Assembly: GCA_937915865.1 (NCBI GenBank)
Contig: CALGIG010000010.1
Location: 62,001 to 126,000, forward strand
Length of the DNA: 64,000 bases
Source of the DNA: an uncultured Prolixibacteraceae bacterium
GTDB lineage: Bacteria > Bacteroidota > Bacteroidia > Bacteroidales > Prolixibacteraceae
Direction of reading: 5' to 3'
In this document: one piece after another, positions 27,550 to 36,373 of the stretch
How the letters are laid out: each line of letters starts with the position of its first letter
Numbering within the stretch: the stretch's first letter is position 1
Notes under the pieces: generated by a model
The model's input: the letters and a program-made list of their open reading frames with translations, nothing else
Told to the model about the DNA's origin: nothing
Database searches by the model: none
Position numbers and translations under genes: made by a program

Positions 27550-28839
27550 CTATTTATCGGGTTGCGGACTTTCAGCTGAGAATTTGATTGCTGCATCTTC
27601 ATAAATAACTCCGGTCATTTCGCCCAGTGATGTACGGCTCACGTAGTTATAACGCTCAAATCCGCCAAAATCTTCTTTGGTAAGCATATAGCCAAAAGCG
27701 TCGTTTGTCAAGCCGAAAAGCATAGGCTGAGAGGTATTCATTTTACGTTTCACATAAAACCCAATGTTTGGAAGCGCTTCGCCTGGAATGGTAATGATTT
27801 GCGCTTTACCAATATTGAGCAGATTTAACCGGCTTGAAATGCTCGAAAAGTCGCCTTTTTTAAGCGATTCTGGCACTAAAGGCGAATACATGAATACTTG
27901 CCTCATTACCTTATTGTCAACCGGAAATGTGATTGTTTTTGATGCGCAATAAAGTGTTGGGTTTTCCTGAATCGGAGTTTTTCCGATAATGCGAAGAGCT
28001 TCGTCGGCCATCAGGTTCCCAATGCGGATACATTCGTTCCAGTCGTTATTTTCTTTTCCGTCGTTAACTTTTGGATCGATTCTGGTGTCGGCAGTTACCA
28101 TTCCGCCTTGAGCACTATTCATAAAAATGGCTACTCCGCCAACTTTCGACTCAATGCGATCGTAAAGAGGGCCGCACAAATCGGGGCTGATCAGTTCGCG
28201 GCTTGTACCCAGAATTTCAGGATGAGTGGCATAATTTACCAATGTTGCAATAATTTTTCCTGCGTTTTTACCCGAAGTTGCAATGGCCTGGATTACGCCC
28301 ATGCGCCTGTCATATAAAGCCGGAGCATAATAATTATAGGCCATTCTTTCTGCAGCTTTTTCAACTGATGTTTTTAGTGAAGCTGGTTCGAGTTTTGAAA
28401 CTGCCTCATTCACTGCGTCTGCAATTTGTTTAACGCACCAATCAAGGTATTTCAGGTCAGCGCCTGTGTTTCCTTTTTCGTCGGCAAAGCCATAAGCATC
28501 GGGGCAACTATGTGCATGAGTTGCCCCAATCAGAATGTTTTCAGGAGCAATTCCTTTAATCAGTTTGCGGGAACGATCGCCCAGGTATGCCGGCCAGCCG
28601 ATGTTGTCAATACTCACAATTGCAATGCGGGTCTGGCCTTTTTCGAGCACAAGCGCCCGTGTTGTAAGTTTTCCCTGAAAACCGTTTGGCATTTCAGGCG
28701 TTCCCATCCCTCCCGAAATTGGTATTAAATGATCGGGTGTAATGTCCCTCACTGCAGCACCAGCTTTGAGTATTTGTGCATTCGTACTCAAAGCTAAAAT
28801 CAAAAACATGGACATAAAAGCCAAAAAACGTATTTTCAT
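27550..28839 (-). CDS. secreted neutral/alkaline ceramidase-like protein
   Basis: 429 residues with a cleavable signal peptide (ILALSTNAQ). N-terminal ceramidase domain: LKAGAAVRDITP, then GATHAHSCPD with zinc histidines His108 and His110, then NYATHPEILG and TIPGEALPNIG. It is shorter than classical ceramidases (over 600 residues) and lacks their C-terminal beta-domain, as usual for Bacteroidota relatives. It lies 61 bp after another ceramidase-like gene and is last in the operon. It probably cleaves an amide or ester bond in a lipid or glycan; the exact substrate is unknown. Confidence 0.85.
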   Translation of the reverse strand: MKIRFLAFMSMFLILALSTNAQILKAGAAVRDITPDHLIPISGGMGTPEMPNGFQGKLTTRALVLEKGQTRIAIVSIDNIGWPAYLGDRSRKLIKGIAPENILIGATHAHSCPDAYGFADEKGNTGADLKYLDWCVKQIADAVNEAVSKLEPASLKTSVEKAAERMAYNYYAPALYDRRMGVIQAIATSGKNAGKIIATLVNYATHPEILGTSRELISPDLCGPLYDRIESKVGGVAIFMNSAQGGMVTADTRIDPKVNDGKENNDWNECIRIGNLMADEALRIIGKTPIQENPTLYCASKTITFPVDNKVMRQVFMYSPLVPESLKKGDFSSISSRLNLLNIGKAQIITIPGEALPNIGFYVKRKMNTSQPMLFGLTNDAFGYMLTKEDFGGFERYNYVSRTSLGEMTGVIYEDAAIKFSAESPQPDK

Positions 28840-28900
28840 GAGATGATGTAATTTATAATTTGATTATTTACAATTTTTTATTCTATAAAAAGAACCTAAT

Positions 28901-30286
28901 TTACTGAATGGCTAAATCAGAAACCTTTCTGATAACATCCATCGTGTATTCGCCCATATTGGGGCCGAACCAGCCCATCGTTTGCGATTCATATTCGTCC
29001 ATGAAGAAATATCTGCCGGGAATAATGTACCCCAGGTAGCTTCCATTAAAACTCGAAACATTCGATAAAAATCCTTTGGACAGCAGGTTGTTTTTGATTT
29101 GAACAGCATATTCGCCGCTAAAGTCGGCAGGCGTACTAATCCATACCATGTTGCCAAGGCGTATTGCCTGAATGTATGGATTCTGTGGTGTTGCCATCAG
29201 TTTATCACTTACAAAAGAACTTAGCCCTCTTTTTTTACTGATGCGGATATGGAACTCGGGAATTGGAAGTTTTACTGAAACCGGCGATAATTTTAATGTT
29301 TCTGTTAAAGTCGTTTGGGATAGGTATTTGTTGAGGCTGTCAGCCAGCGCTTCTCCAATTATTCCGGGCTTTTCAAATCCATTGCCATCAACAGCCGAAC
29401 TTTGGCTACCAACAGAACCCGCGATAAAAACAGCAAGGTTTACAGATGTTGCTTCCATTTTTCGTTGCCAGTATCCAGGGTAGTCAGCGCTCATTTCCAT
29501 GTTACCTGCCCCCATGGTTGTTGCGTGAGCCGAGAATGAACCGACTACTGCTTTTTTTCCATTTTTTTGTTCGATATAGAGATACCCAAAATCATCGTTT
29601 TTAATACCAGCATCTCCAATTAAGCGGTTTCTGGTCCAGCAACCAGCCTTAAATATGCCATATCCAATTTTAGCTGGCCTCAGGTTTTCAAATGCATCAA
29701 CAACGGCTTTAGTTATTTGTGCGGCCAGCCATTTCTGTATGTTATGGTTTTCTTTTCCCGAGAATTGTTCAGCTAGAAATCCTGGTCCCCAGGCGCCTAA
29801 ACTTGAGTGCGTGTGTGAAGCCGAAAAGTAAACCTGTTCACGGTCAATTCCTTTTTCTTTGAGCAAAATGGCAACAGTGTCGATAATATTTGGTGGCATA
29901 ATCAGCAAGTCGGCACCAACAAAAACAATTTTCTTAGCTCCAACTTTTAGCGCAACAGCTTTCACAAAAATACTGTCGTGAATTCCGGTTGCACCTTTGC
30001 CTTTTCGTGCTCCAAAACCAGCTAAAGGTACTGTTTTGAATTTTCCTGTTTTTAAATCATCAACCGAGTTAGCTAATCCTGGAGTTATACTCACCTTCGA
30101 AAAACCTGCCATTAATGAATCCTGAGTAGGGGAAACTGTTGTTTTCAACTGATCAAGAAGTTCATTGCTTTTTTTGTAATAACTGGTTTCGTAAAATGGT
30201 GTCAGATCAACCGGATCGGTTAAAATAAAAAACAACGAAACTATCACAATAACAATTATTCCGGTGATTATTACTGCTTTCTTCAT
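28901..30286 (-). CDS. membrane-anchored neutral-ceramidase-like protein with altered Glu motif
   Basis: 461 residues with an N-terminal membrane segment (AVIITGIIVIVIVSLFFIL). It has FSKVSITPG, ASHTHSSLG (zinc histidines His158 and His160) and FSAHATTMG followed by SADYPGYW, all in the order of the ceramidase family. The usual PGE motif that carries the zinc Glu reads STPADFSGEY here, so one ligand may be lost or supplied by a neighbouring residue. It is anchored like the plus-strand paralogue at 17.7 kb and lies 15 bp from the ADP-ribosylglycohydrolase gene. Confidence 0.8.
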   Translation of the reverse strand: MKKAVIITGIIVIVIVSLFFILTDPVDLTPFYETSYYKKSNELLDQLKTTVSPTQDSLMAGFSKVSITPGLANSVDDLKTGKFKTVPLAGFGARKGKGATGIHDSIFVKAVALKVGAKKIVFVGADLLIMPPNIIDTVAILLKEKGIDREQVYFSASHTHSSLGAWGPGFLAEQFSGKENHNIQKWLAAQITKAVVDAFENLRPAKIGYGIFKAGCWTRNRLIGDAGIKNDDFGYLYIEQKNGKKAVVGSFSAHATTMGAGNMEMSADYPGYWQRKMEATSVNLAVFIAGSVGSQSSAVDGNGFEKPGIIGEALADSLNKYLSQTTLTETLKLSPVSVKLPIPEFHIRISKKRGLSSFVSDKLMATPQNPYIQAIRLGNMVWISTPADFSGEYAVQIKNNLLSKGFLSNVSSFNGSYLGYIIPGRYFFMDEYESQTMGWFGPNMGEYTMDVIRKVSDLAIQ

Positions 30287-30301
30287 TCTGTTAATGATTT
30301 G

Positions 30302-32002
30302 CTATTGAAATGAAAATTTTACGTTTTCATTAACTTTTGGCGCAGTTTTAAAAACGGCGGCTTCGGTCAGGTAAATGTTTGAGCCTGTTGACTCGTTCTT
30401 ATTTTTTCCTGTCACAACTAATTTAATGTTATGTTTTCCTTGTGGTAGCCCGGTAATAATGAAAATGCTTGTATTCCCCGGATGTTGCCCTGCATGGTCG
30501 AAATAACAATCAATTGTCCGGTTTAAAGTTCCATCCACATAAACTTCAGCTATTCCGCAGTTATTATTCCAGTTGCCAAGAATTGAGACACCTGTTCCGT
30601 CGAACATAAATGTAGCTTCGTCGCCGGCATTGGAACTAAAGCGAGCCTGATCAATTTTATTATCCTTTTTCAGGATTTGCCAATTGCCTTTGAATGTCCA
30701 GTTTTTATTACTGAATACACTTTCGCGGTAAGCAAAAACAACATTGGGGAATGAATCTTCAAGCTTTCCTGGGTTAGCAGCCTGAAGATTAATTTTCAAA
30801 CCTTTATCGGTTAATTCTCCTCCATTTTTTACTGCAATCTGTTTGGCGTAATTCACTGTTTTTTCAACAGCCAGATTGAAAGAATAGGTTGTGTTGTCGA
30901 AAATCGAGTCGCCAATAGTTTTTACTGCATCCTGATAATCAACAGGTAGATGACTGAAGCCTTTCATTACTCCTAAAACGCCCATAGCGCTCGACGGATT
31001 GCAATCGGAGTCTTGACCGCATCGGGTTGATATTTCCATGGTTTTCAGGGGGTCGCCATTGCCATAAAGTAATCCCATAACAATGTAAGCTCCATTAAAT
31101 TTTGCATCAATGTTGTACGATGACCCGGCCCCGCACATATCAGTATCGGCCCATTTTGTTTCAAGTTCATTCCATGCTTTGCGCCAATTGTCGGGGTAAT
31201 GTTTATGCAGAAGAATAACGTCGTTTATTATTTTAGCATAATCGCTTTCGGCAGGAATTGACTGCAATGCTTTTACTACGATTGTTTGCAAATCGTTTTC
31301 GAAAAAAGCATGAGTATAAAGCGCTGAAACAAATACACCGCCGTAAACTCCATCGCCGTAATTCATAATATGCCCAATTTTATCAGCAATTTCGAGTGCA
31401 GTCTGCGGCATTGCCGGACACATTAATCCAATGTAGTCGGCCTCGATCTGGAAATCGATATCGTCGGCATGTGCATTGTATTTGGGGCTGCCCGATTGAG
31501 GTGGAAAAATACTGTCGAAGTAATTTTTTCGGGCCTGAACATTGGCATGCCACAGCTTATATTTTGATTTAGCGAATAACTCCTGGAATTTTTTTGCCGG
31601 AGCGTCAATGCCAAATTGATCCATGGTCATCATAAATGTAAGTTGTACATAAATGTCGTCCTCAGTAATAGAGAATTTAGTATCCGAAGGTTTCCATTTA
31701 ATCGAATCATCAAGCGGCGTTCCGTGTGCTACAAACTCGGTTGGCCCGCCATAACTTACGCCCAACATTTTGCCTGCCCATCCTCCTGCAATTTTATCCT
31801 GAAGTGTTGCCAGAGTTATCTCTTTAGTTTCTGATGTGCTTTTTGTTTGGCATGAAGTGAAAACTAAAAGCACAAACAATAATGAAACGAGCATGTTTTT
31901 GCAAAAAAACAAACAGGCACGAAAATAATGACATGTGAGTCCCATCCGGCAACTTAAAAACAAATTATTTCCGGATGAAATAAGGAATGCTTTGATTTTC
32001 AT
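30302..32002 (-). CDS. secreted ADP-ribosylglycohydrolase-family (PF03747) lipoprotein with C-terminal sugar-binding-like domain
   Basis: 566 residues from the first ATG. A start at 31894 would give MLVSLLFVLLVFTSC, a lipoprotein signal, but without a basic N-region; either start leads to the same lipobox Cys. The main domain (about 60-410) is PF03747: LQDKIAGGWAGKMLG, the acidic pairs in ITEDDIY and HADDIDFQIEADYIG, and RCGQDSDCNPSSAMG, matching the family's metal-binding pattern with Cys where Thr is usual. The last 150 residues (TFMFDGTGVSILGNW, EVYVDGTLN, GKHNIKLVVTG) look like a galactose-binding or PA14-type jelly roll. Export of this normally cytoplasmic fold suggests an extracellular N- or O-glycoside hydrolase, but no activity is known to me. 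Confidence 0.8.
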   Translation of the reverse strand: MKIKAFLISSGNNLFLSCRMGLTCHYFRACLFFCKNMLVSLLFVLLVFTSCQTKSTSETKEITLATLQDKIAGGWAGKMLGVSYGGPTEFVAHGTPLDDSIKWKPSDTKFSITEDDIYVQLTFMMTMDQFGIDAPAKKFQELFAKSKYKLWHANVQARKNYFDSIFPPQSGSPKYNAHADDIDFQIEADYIGLMCPAMPQTALEIADKIGHIMNYGDGVYGGVFVSALYTHAFFENDLQTIVVKALQSIPAESDYAKIINDVILLHKHYPDNWRKAWNELETKWADTDMCGAGSSYNIDAKFNGAYIVMGLLYGNGDPLKTMEISTRCGQDSDCNPSSAMGVLGVMKGFSHLPVDYQDAVKTIGDSIFDNTTYSFNLAVEKTVNYAKQIAVKNGGELTDKGLKINLQAANPGKLEDSFPNVVFAYRESVFSNKNWTFKGNWQILKKDNKIDQARFSSNAGDEATFMFDGTGVSILGNWNNNCGIAEVYVDGTLNRTIDCYFDHAGQHPGNTSIFIITGLPQGKHNIKLVVTGKNKNESTGSNIYLTEAAVFKTAPKVNENVKFSFQ

Positions 32003-32013
32003 ATTAGGTTTAA

Positions 32014-33000
32014 TTAGTCGACATATTTGTGAAGAAATTCTTCCAGTTTAAGCTGGCAAAAATTGTTTACCCGTTGAACTACATCCATGGTGTGAGGCCA
32101 GAGTGGTAATTTGTAATAAACAACCGGTACCCCCAGGCTATCGAGTTTGGTCTTCAATAAATCAGACTGGCTGTATGGAACAATCTGATCGGATGTTCCC
32201 TGCAATATCATGGTTGGCGGATCGTTTTTATCCAGATAAAATATAGGCGAAGCACGTTTAAAAACTGTGGGATTTTCGGAATAAGTATGGCCAAGAAAAT
32301 TAGTCACTACTGATTGGTTTCTGGCATATTCGGTAGTTAGATCAGTGGGACCGTAAATATCAACGACTGCCTTAATCTTATGTTTGTTTTCTGATGAATT
32401 AATTCCGGTTCCGTTTTTAGTCCATCCATAAGCAGTTAGGAGGGCCAGGTGAGCTCCGGCTGAACCACCAATTAATACCACACGGTCTGGGTCGTATCCG
32501 TAATTTTCACTGTGGTTAAACAGCCATTGAACAGCATCAGCAATGTCTTCAACACATGCAGGATAAACACTGTCGGGAAGTAACCGATAAGAAACGGTGG
32601 CCGTAATATAACCTTTCTGAGCAAATGGGTTCAGGTATGATTTATAGTCTTCGCGTTGACCGGATTTCCATCCACCACCATGAATAAAAACCAGTAACGG
32701 AGCTGGTTGGGCGAGGTTTTTTGCCTTGTAAATATCTAGTTGCAGTGATTTCCCATTGATATTTTTGTATTCAATGTTTTTAAATTCTGCAATATTCGGT
32801 GGTGTTTCCGGATATTTGTTAATCAAGTGTTCTAAACCGGTGATAATTGCCAGCATATCGAGCGTTTGGTAATGGTAACCTACTGGTGGCTTTTCAGGAA
32901 AGACAACGGACCATAAGCGGGGTAAAAGCATTATAAATATAAACGAGAGAACAATTGAAAGAAGGTATTTCAGAACGCGCCTAACAATTTTACTTTTCAT
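32014..33000 (-). CDS. membrane-anchored alpha/beta hydrolase (BD-FAE / esterase-lipase type)
   Basis: 328 residues with an N-terminal membrane segment. HGG oxyanion motif in FIHGGGW, nucleophile elbow GGSAGAH, acid in GTSDQIVPYSQSD and His in LWPHTMD. It is a close paralogue of the plus-strand gene at 19278-20267, sharing the anchored N-terminus (LPRLWS against IPRVWS) as well as the catalytic core. It lies 11 bp before the ADP-ribosylglycohydrolase gene, inside the SusC/SusD operon. Probably a carbohydrate esterase, by family and context. Confidence 0.88.
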   Translation of the reverse strand: MKSKIVRRVLKYLLSIVLSFIFIMLLPRLWSVVFPEKPPVGYHYQTLDMLAIITGLEHLINKYPETPPNIAEFKNIEYKNINGKSLQLDIYKAKNLAQPAPLLVFIHGGGWKSGQREDYKSYLNPFAQKGYITATVSYRLLPDSVYPACVEDIADAVQWLFNHSENYGYDPDRVVLIGGSAGAHLALLTAYGWTKNGTGINSSENKHKIKAVVDIYGPTDLTTEYARNQSVVTNFLGHTYSENPTVFKRASPIFYLDKNDPPTMILQGTSDQIVPYSQSDLLKTKLDSLGVPVVYYKLPLWPHTMDVVQRVNNFCQLKLEEFLHKYVD

Positions 33001-33205
33001 ATACTCTAATAATTTTTGTTTAACACCTTATAATCTGCGCATTAGCATTTTTTCTCTTTTTTGAATATCACAACGAAATAGAATAGCCATTTATTCGCTG
33101 TACGGATTTTTCTTCGGTCAATTCATTTTCGGTTTGTCTCGCCTTAGATGAGATGGCTATTTCATGTTTTGCAGAAGTGCATTTGTATGTTTTGATGTTT
33201 ATTTT

Positions 33206-33245
33206 AGCTGTCTGAAAACCAGTTTGACTTAGCTTTCAGACAGCT
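33206..33245 (-). other. perfect 12-bp inverted repeat after the PqaA-like gene
   Basis: AGCTGTCTGAAA at 33206-33217 against TTTCAGACAGCT at 33234-33245, loop 16. It lies 26 bp past the stop of the PqaA-like gene and about 200 bp before the next gene in the direction of transcription. No good T-run follows on the minus strand, so it may be a partial terminator or an RNA stabiliser. The rest of the 270-bp gap also holds a weaker inverted pair, AATAGCCAT (33082-33090) and ATGGCTATT (33153-33161). Confidence 0.55.
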
Positions 33246-33270
33246 TTACACCATGTATATGAAGGTTTTC

Positions 33271-34632
33271 TTATTTATTGCCTACAAGCAATGTTTTATC
33301 AGTAGTAACAAACATCCGGGTGCTTTGTGTGTAATCGTCGCCAAATAGTGCTTTATATTTTAGATCAACATAAAATGCTTTAAAACCCGTAGCCGGCTTT
33401 TTAATTTCAACAGTTATTTCACCTTGTTTGGCAGCATTCAAGCTTTTGTCCACCCATTTTTCATCTCTAAAATCCTGATCTTTTGAATCGGCACTCCAAA
33501 TAATGGCATCAAGCAATAATTCAGGCGTTGACTTAATTTTAAGTATAATTTTTTCGCCTTCATCTGCAATAGTGTATTTGCAAATCGGATATTTTCCGTT
33601 GGTAATTGTAGTTCCCAGGAAAGCGCTTAATGTGGCAAAGGCTTTTTTCTTATCACCCAAATTGTGGGCGGCATTTGGAGTATAACATATATGGTTGTCG
33701 CCTGGAATGCTATCGATGTAATTTTTAACAGCATCAGCAGGCCAGTATGGATCGTTTGTTCCCATGAAAATCATTTTGGGCATGGTTAACGTTTTTCGGT
33801 ACGAATACGGATCGATCATTCTAACCAGATCACTTCCTCCCGGAGTACCAAATTGTTGGGCAATTCCTAGTTTTACATAGTCTTCAATTTCGATACTGTA
33901 GTCGCCCCATACTTTCTTTTGGTAGTCAACATTAACTGGCATGTTCAGCACATCAATAACCATTGGACAAATTGCTTTTACCCGATTATCATTTGCTCCT
34001 GTAAGCCAGGTCGTCCATCCACGTTTTGAGGCCCCAGATACAACAAAGTGCTCTATTTTTTTCTTAAGTTCTTTTTTACCAAACTGTTGAACAGCATCCA
34101 TAGCCCGAATGGCGCTTTTGGTCATCGGGAATAACAAAGGCCATGTAAAATCGTGGTCGTTCAGGTAGTTATGCAAGGTATAAGAAATGAGCGCATCTTC
34201 GGTTCTGTCGCCATACAAAGGTTGATTAGGAACTTGCCACAAAATAGCTACAATTGTTTGGTCGGTTTTGGCAACTTTACTCAACGAAACTACCAAATCG
34301 TCTGTCCATTTATGAACGCTTGGTTTTCCTTCCGACACGTGACCTCCGGTGATAAACAATAATGCATCTTTGTATTTCACCTGTTCAGGCACCATAACAA
34401 TTATTTCATGAACCCAAGGGATACCGCGCCATAGTTGTGAGTTGAGTAAAATGCGGTAATATTTAACACCATCTCCCTGAAATGATTCTTTAGTTTCCCA
34501 TTTAAAAGATTGATCGGCATTGTGAAGGTAAGCCTGCATTGCAGTGTTAGCCGTTACCGGTTCAAATGATTTTGAAAAAGTAACACTTGCTGAATAGAAT
34601 AAAAGCAGAGTAAATAAGAGTAAATGTTTCAT
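33271..34632 (-). CDS. PhoPQ-activated pathogenicity-related (PqaA, PF10142) family protein
   Basis: 453 residues with a signal peptide (LLFYSASVTFS). Family features: ITGGHVSEGKP, the alpha/beta-hydrolase elbow GASKRG with Ser202, and FMGTNDPYWPADAVKNYID followed by PNAAHNLG for the acid and His. PqaA was described in Salmonella as a PhoPQ-regulated gene; its reaction is unknown. Members are frequent in Bacteroidota glycan loci, where an esterase role is likely. Here it is downstream of SusD, behind a strong palindrome. Confidence 0.88.
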   Translation of the reverse strand: MKHLLLFTLLLFYSASVTFSKSFEPVTANTAMQAYLHNADQSFKWETKESFQGDGVKYYRILLNSQLWRGIPWVHEIIVMVPEQVKYKDALLFITGGHVSEGKPSVHKWTDDLVVSLSKVAKTDQTIVAILWQVPNQPLYGDRTEDALISYTLHNYLNDHDFTWPLLFPMTKSAIRAMDAVQQFGKKELKKKIEHFVVSGASKRGWTTWLTGANDNRVKAICPMVIDVLNMPVNVDYQKKVWGDYSIEIEDYVKLGIAQQFGTPGGSDLVRMIDPYSYRKTLTMPKMIFMGTNDPYWPADAVKNYIDSIPGDNHICYTPNAAHNLGDKKKAFATLSAFLGTTITNGKYPICKYTIADEGEKIILKIKSTPELLLDAIIWSADSKDQDFRDEKWVDKSLNAAKQGEITVEIKKPATGFKAFYVDLKYKALFGDDYTQSTRMFVTTDKTLLVGNK

Positions 34633-34659
34633 TTTAGAATATTTATAATCGTCAATAAC

Positions 34660-34698
34660 ATCAAATAAGCAGGGATTTGAATCGCCTGCTTATTTGAT
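34660..34698 (-). promoter_or_regulatory. strong palindrome between susD-like and pqaA-like genes
   Basis: ATCAAATAAGCAGG at 34660-34673 and CCTGCTTATTTGAT at 34685-34698 are perfect 14-base arms, and the loop itself extends with GATT/AATC. It falls 27 bp after the SusD stop and 28 bp before the next start. No T-run follows. A read-through terminator or an RNA-end hairpin that keeps SusC/SusD expressed above downstream genes is the likely role. Confidence 0.6.
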
Positions 34699-34724
34699 AT
34701 ATAATGAAGCAGTTGTTTATTTGT

Positions 34725-36353
34725 TTATTGCAATAACCATATCTTAGAATAGGCATCATCACCTTTATCTAACTTCGAAATAGCGGTTTGATAATTCGTC
34801 GAATTATTATTTTTCTCAGTTTCCGGGTAAATAAAGCGTAATGGAAAATCCTTCGGATTGTTTTTAAAATCACCGTTTGATTCGAAGGCTGGAAGTTTGG
34901 TTCTTCTATGGTCGATGTATGCTTCAACTCCCATAAAGAAATGTCCTAACCATTTTTGCAATGCAATTTTAGCCAATTTCTGGGTCGAAGTTCCCGAAGC
35001 AGGAAATTTAGCTGAAGCATTGGTGAAATAATCAGCCGGAGTTGTAACACCCCATCTTGCCTGTGCAAGAGTAACGCCTGTTTTATAGTACGTTTCAGCA
35101 TTTCCCGATATATAACCTTTAACTGCAGCTTCTGCTAACAGAAATTGCACTTCATCGGCCTGAATAATACATGCTTTAAGCAACGCATGTGATTTTTCAT
35201 TCAATAATTTCGAGAATTTCGATACCTTATAATTGAAGATAGTTGTTGGGAAATCGTAACTTCCGTTTGCTGCCAAAACATTTTCATAACTTCCTGCAGG
35301 ATAGCCGGCATAAAGGGTATTTTGGTCAGCAATGAAACCTGCCGCAGCTTTAATGGCTGGCTTACTTAAATCTATATATTCGTAGGTAGCGCTATATGTG
35401 AAATTGTTAGGATCGGTTATATTTACAACTTTTCCATTCTCACTTTGCGTGTCTGTCCATGGTTTTTCAATCGGAGCAACCCATACATATAAACGTCCAT
35501 CATTCAATGCCTTTAAGCTATCAACCAATGTTTTACATGGTCTGAAAATCTGGAAGTTTTCGTTGTATCCATCAGTTGACATCGGCCATCTGTAAGTATC
35601 AGTGGCAGTATAGGCAATCGAGGCATTATCAGCATTGCTCGTAATTAAAGGAAGTGCAGCTATTGCAGCAATTGAATCAGCCGGGCTGGCAAGTTTTTTG
35701 CTTTCTCTCATCAACAACCTTAAGCGAAGCGAGTTTGCCAGTTTAATCCATTTAGTTTTATCACCTCCGTACATGATGTCATAAGTTTTATCAAGTGCAT
35801 CGGTGCCTTTTGCTAATAATTTTGAGGCTTTTCGTAAATCGTTGATCAATGCAGGATATATGTCTTTCTGTTCATCAAATATTGGGAAAAGTATACCTTC
35901 CTGACCACGTAACCCTTCACTATAATAAATGTCTCCATATAAGTCAGTAGCTACCGACCATAATAATGATTTGAAAATCAGAAAAGTACCTTCGTAGCTT
36001 TCCAACCCTTTGGCATGAGTTTGATCGATAGCTGCCTGAACCAGTTTTAGAGTAGAGGTAATACTGTATAAGTCTGTTTTTGGTTTCAACCAACTTTTAT
36101 ATACATTATCGTCCGAACTTCTGTTTCCCTGCATATACTGAACTCCACAGGCAAATGTTTTGTTGCTGGTACCGCCTTCTGCCTGGTACAAAAATGCAGC
36201 CTGCTGAATCACAGAAGATAGAAGGAGATCAGGGGTCGAGGTTTCCTGTGCATCCCGCTTTCTCAGAATTTCATCTTCCCGTAATAATGATTTTTCGCAG
36301 GAAGTAATAATGAAAAGCGCTAATATCAATATTAGTGTAATACTTTTTTTCAT
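34725..36353 (-). CDS. SusD/RagB-like outer-membrane glycan-binding lipoprotein
   Basis: 542 residues with a lipoprotein signal (FIITSC, Cys19). The body fits the SusD-like_2 subgroup: TPDLLLSSVIQQAAF, an aromatic-rich helical TPR scaffold with YMQGNR, SLLWSVATDLYGDIYYSEG and the C-terminal KLAKIALQKWLGHFFMGVEAY, DHRRTKLP. SusD proteins lid the SusC channel and bind oligosaccharide at the cell surface. It starts 20 bp after the SusC stop. Family is certain; the ligand is unknown. Confidence 0.94.
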   Translation of the reverse strand: MKKSITLILILALFIITSCEKSLLREDEILRKRDAQETSTPDLLLSSVIQQAAFLYQAEGGTSNKTFACGVQYMQGNRSSDDNVYKSWLKPKTDLYSITSTLKLVQAAIDQTHAKGLESYEGTFLIFKSLLWSVATDLYGDIYYSEGLRGQEGILFPIFDEQKDIYPALINDLRKASKLLAKGTDALDKTYDIMYGGDKTKWIKLANSLRLRLLMRESKKLASPADSIAAIAALPLITSNADNASIAYTATDTYRWPMSTDGYNENFQIFRPCKTLVDSLKALNDGRLYVWVAPIEKPWTDTQSENGKVVNITDPNNFTYSATYEYIDLSKPAIKAAAGFIADQNTLYAGYPAGSYENVLAANGSYDFPTTIFNYKVSKFSKLLNEKSHALLKACIIQADEVQFLLAEAAVKGYISGNAETYYKTGVTLAQARWGVTTPADYFTNASAKFPASGTSTQKLAKIALQKWLGHFFMGVEAYIDHRRTKLPAFESNGDFKNNPKDFPLRFIYPETEKNNNSTNYQTAISKLDKGDDAYSKIWLLQ

Positions 36354-36373
36354 GATTAAAATAGTTTTAAGCG

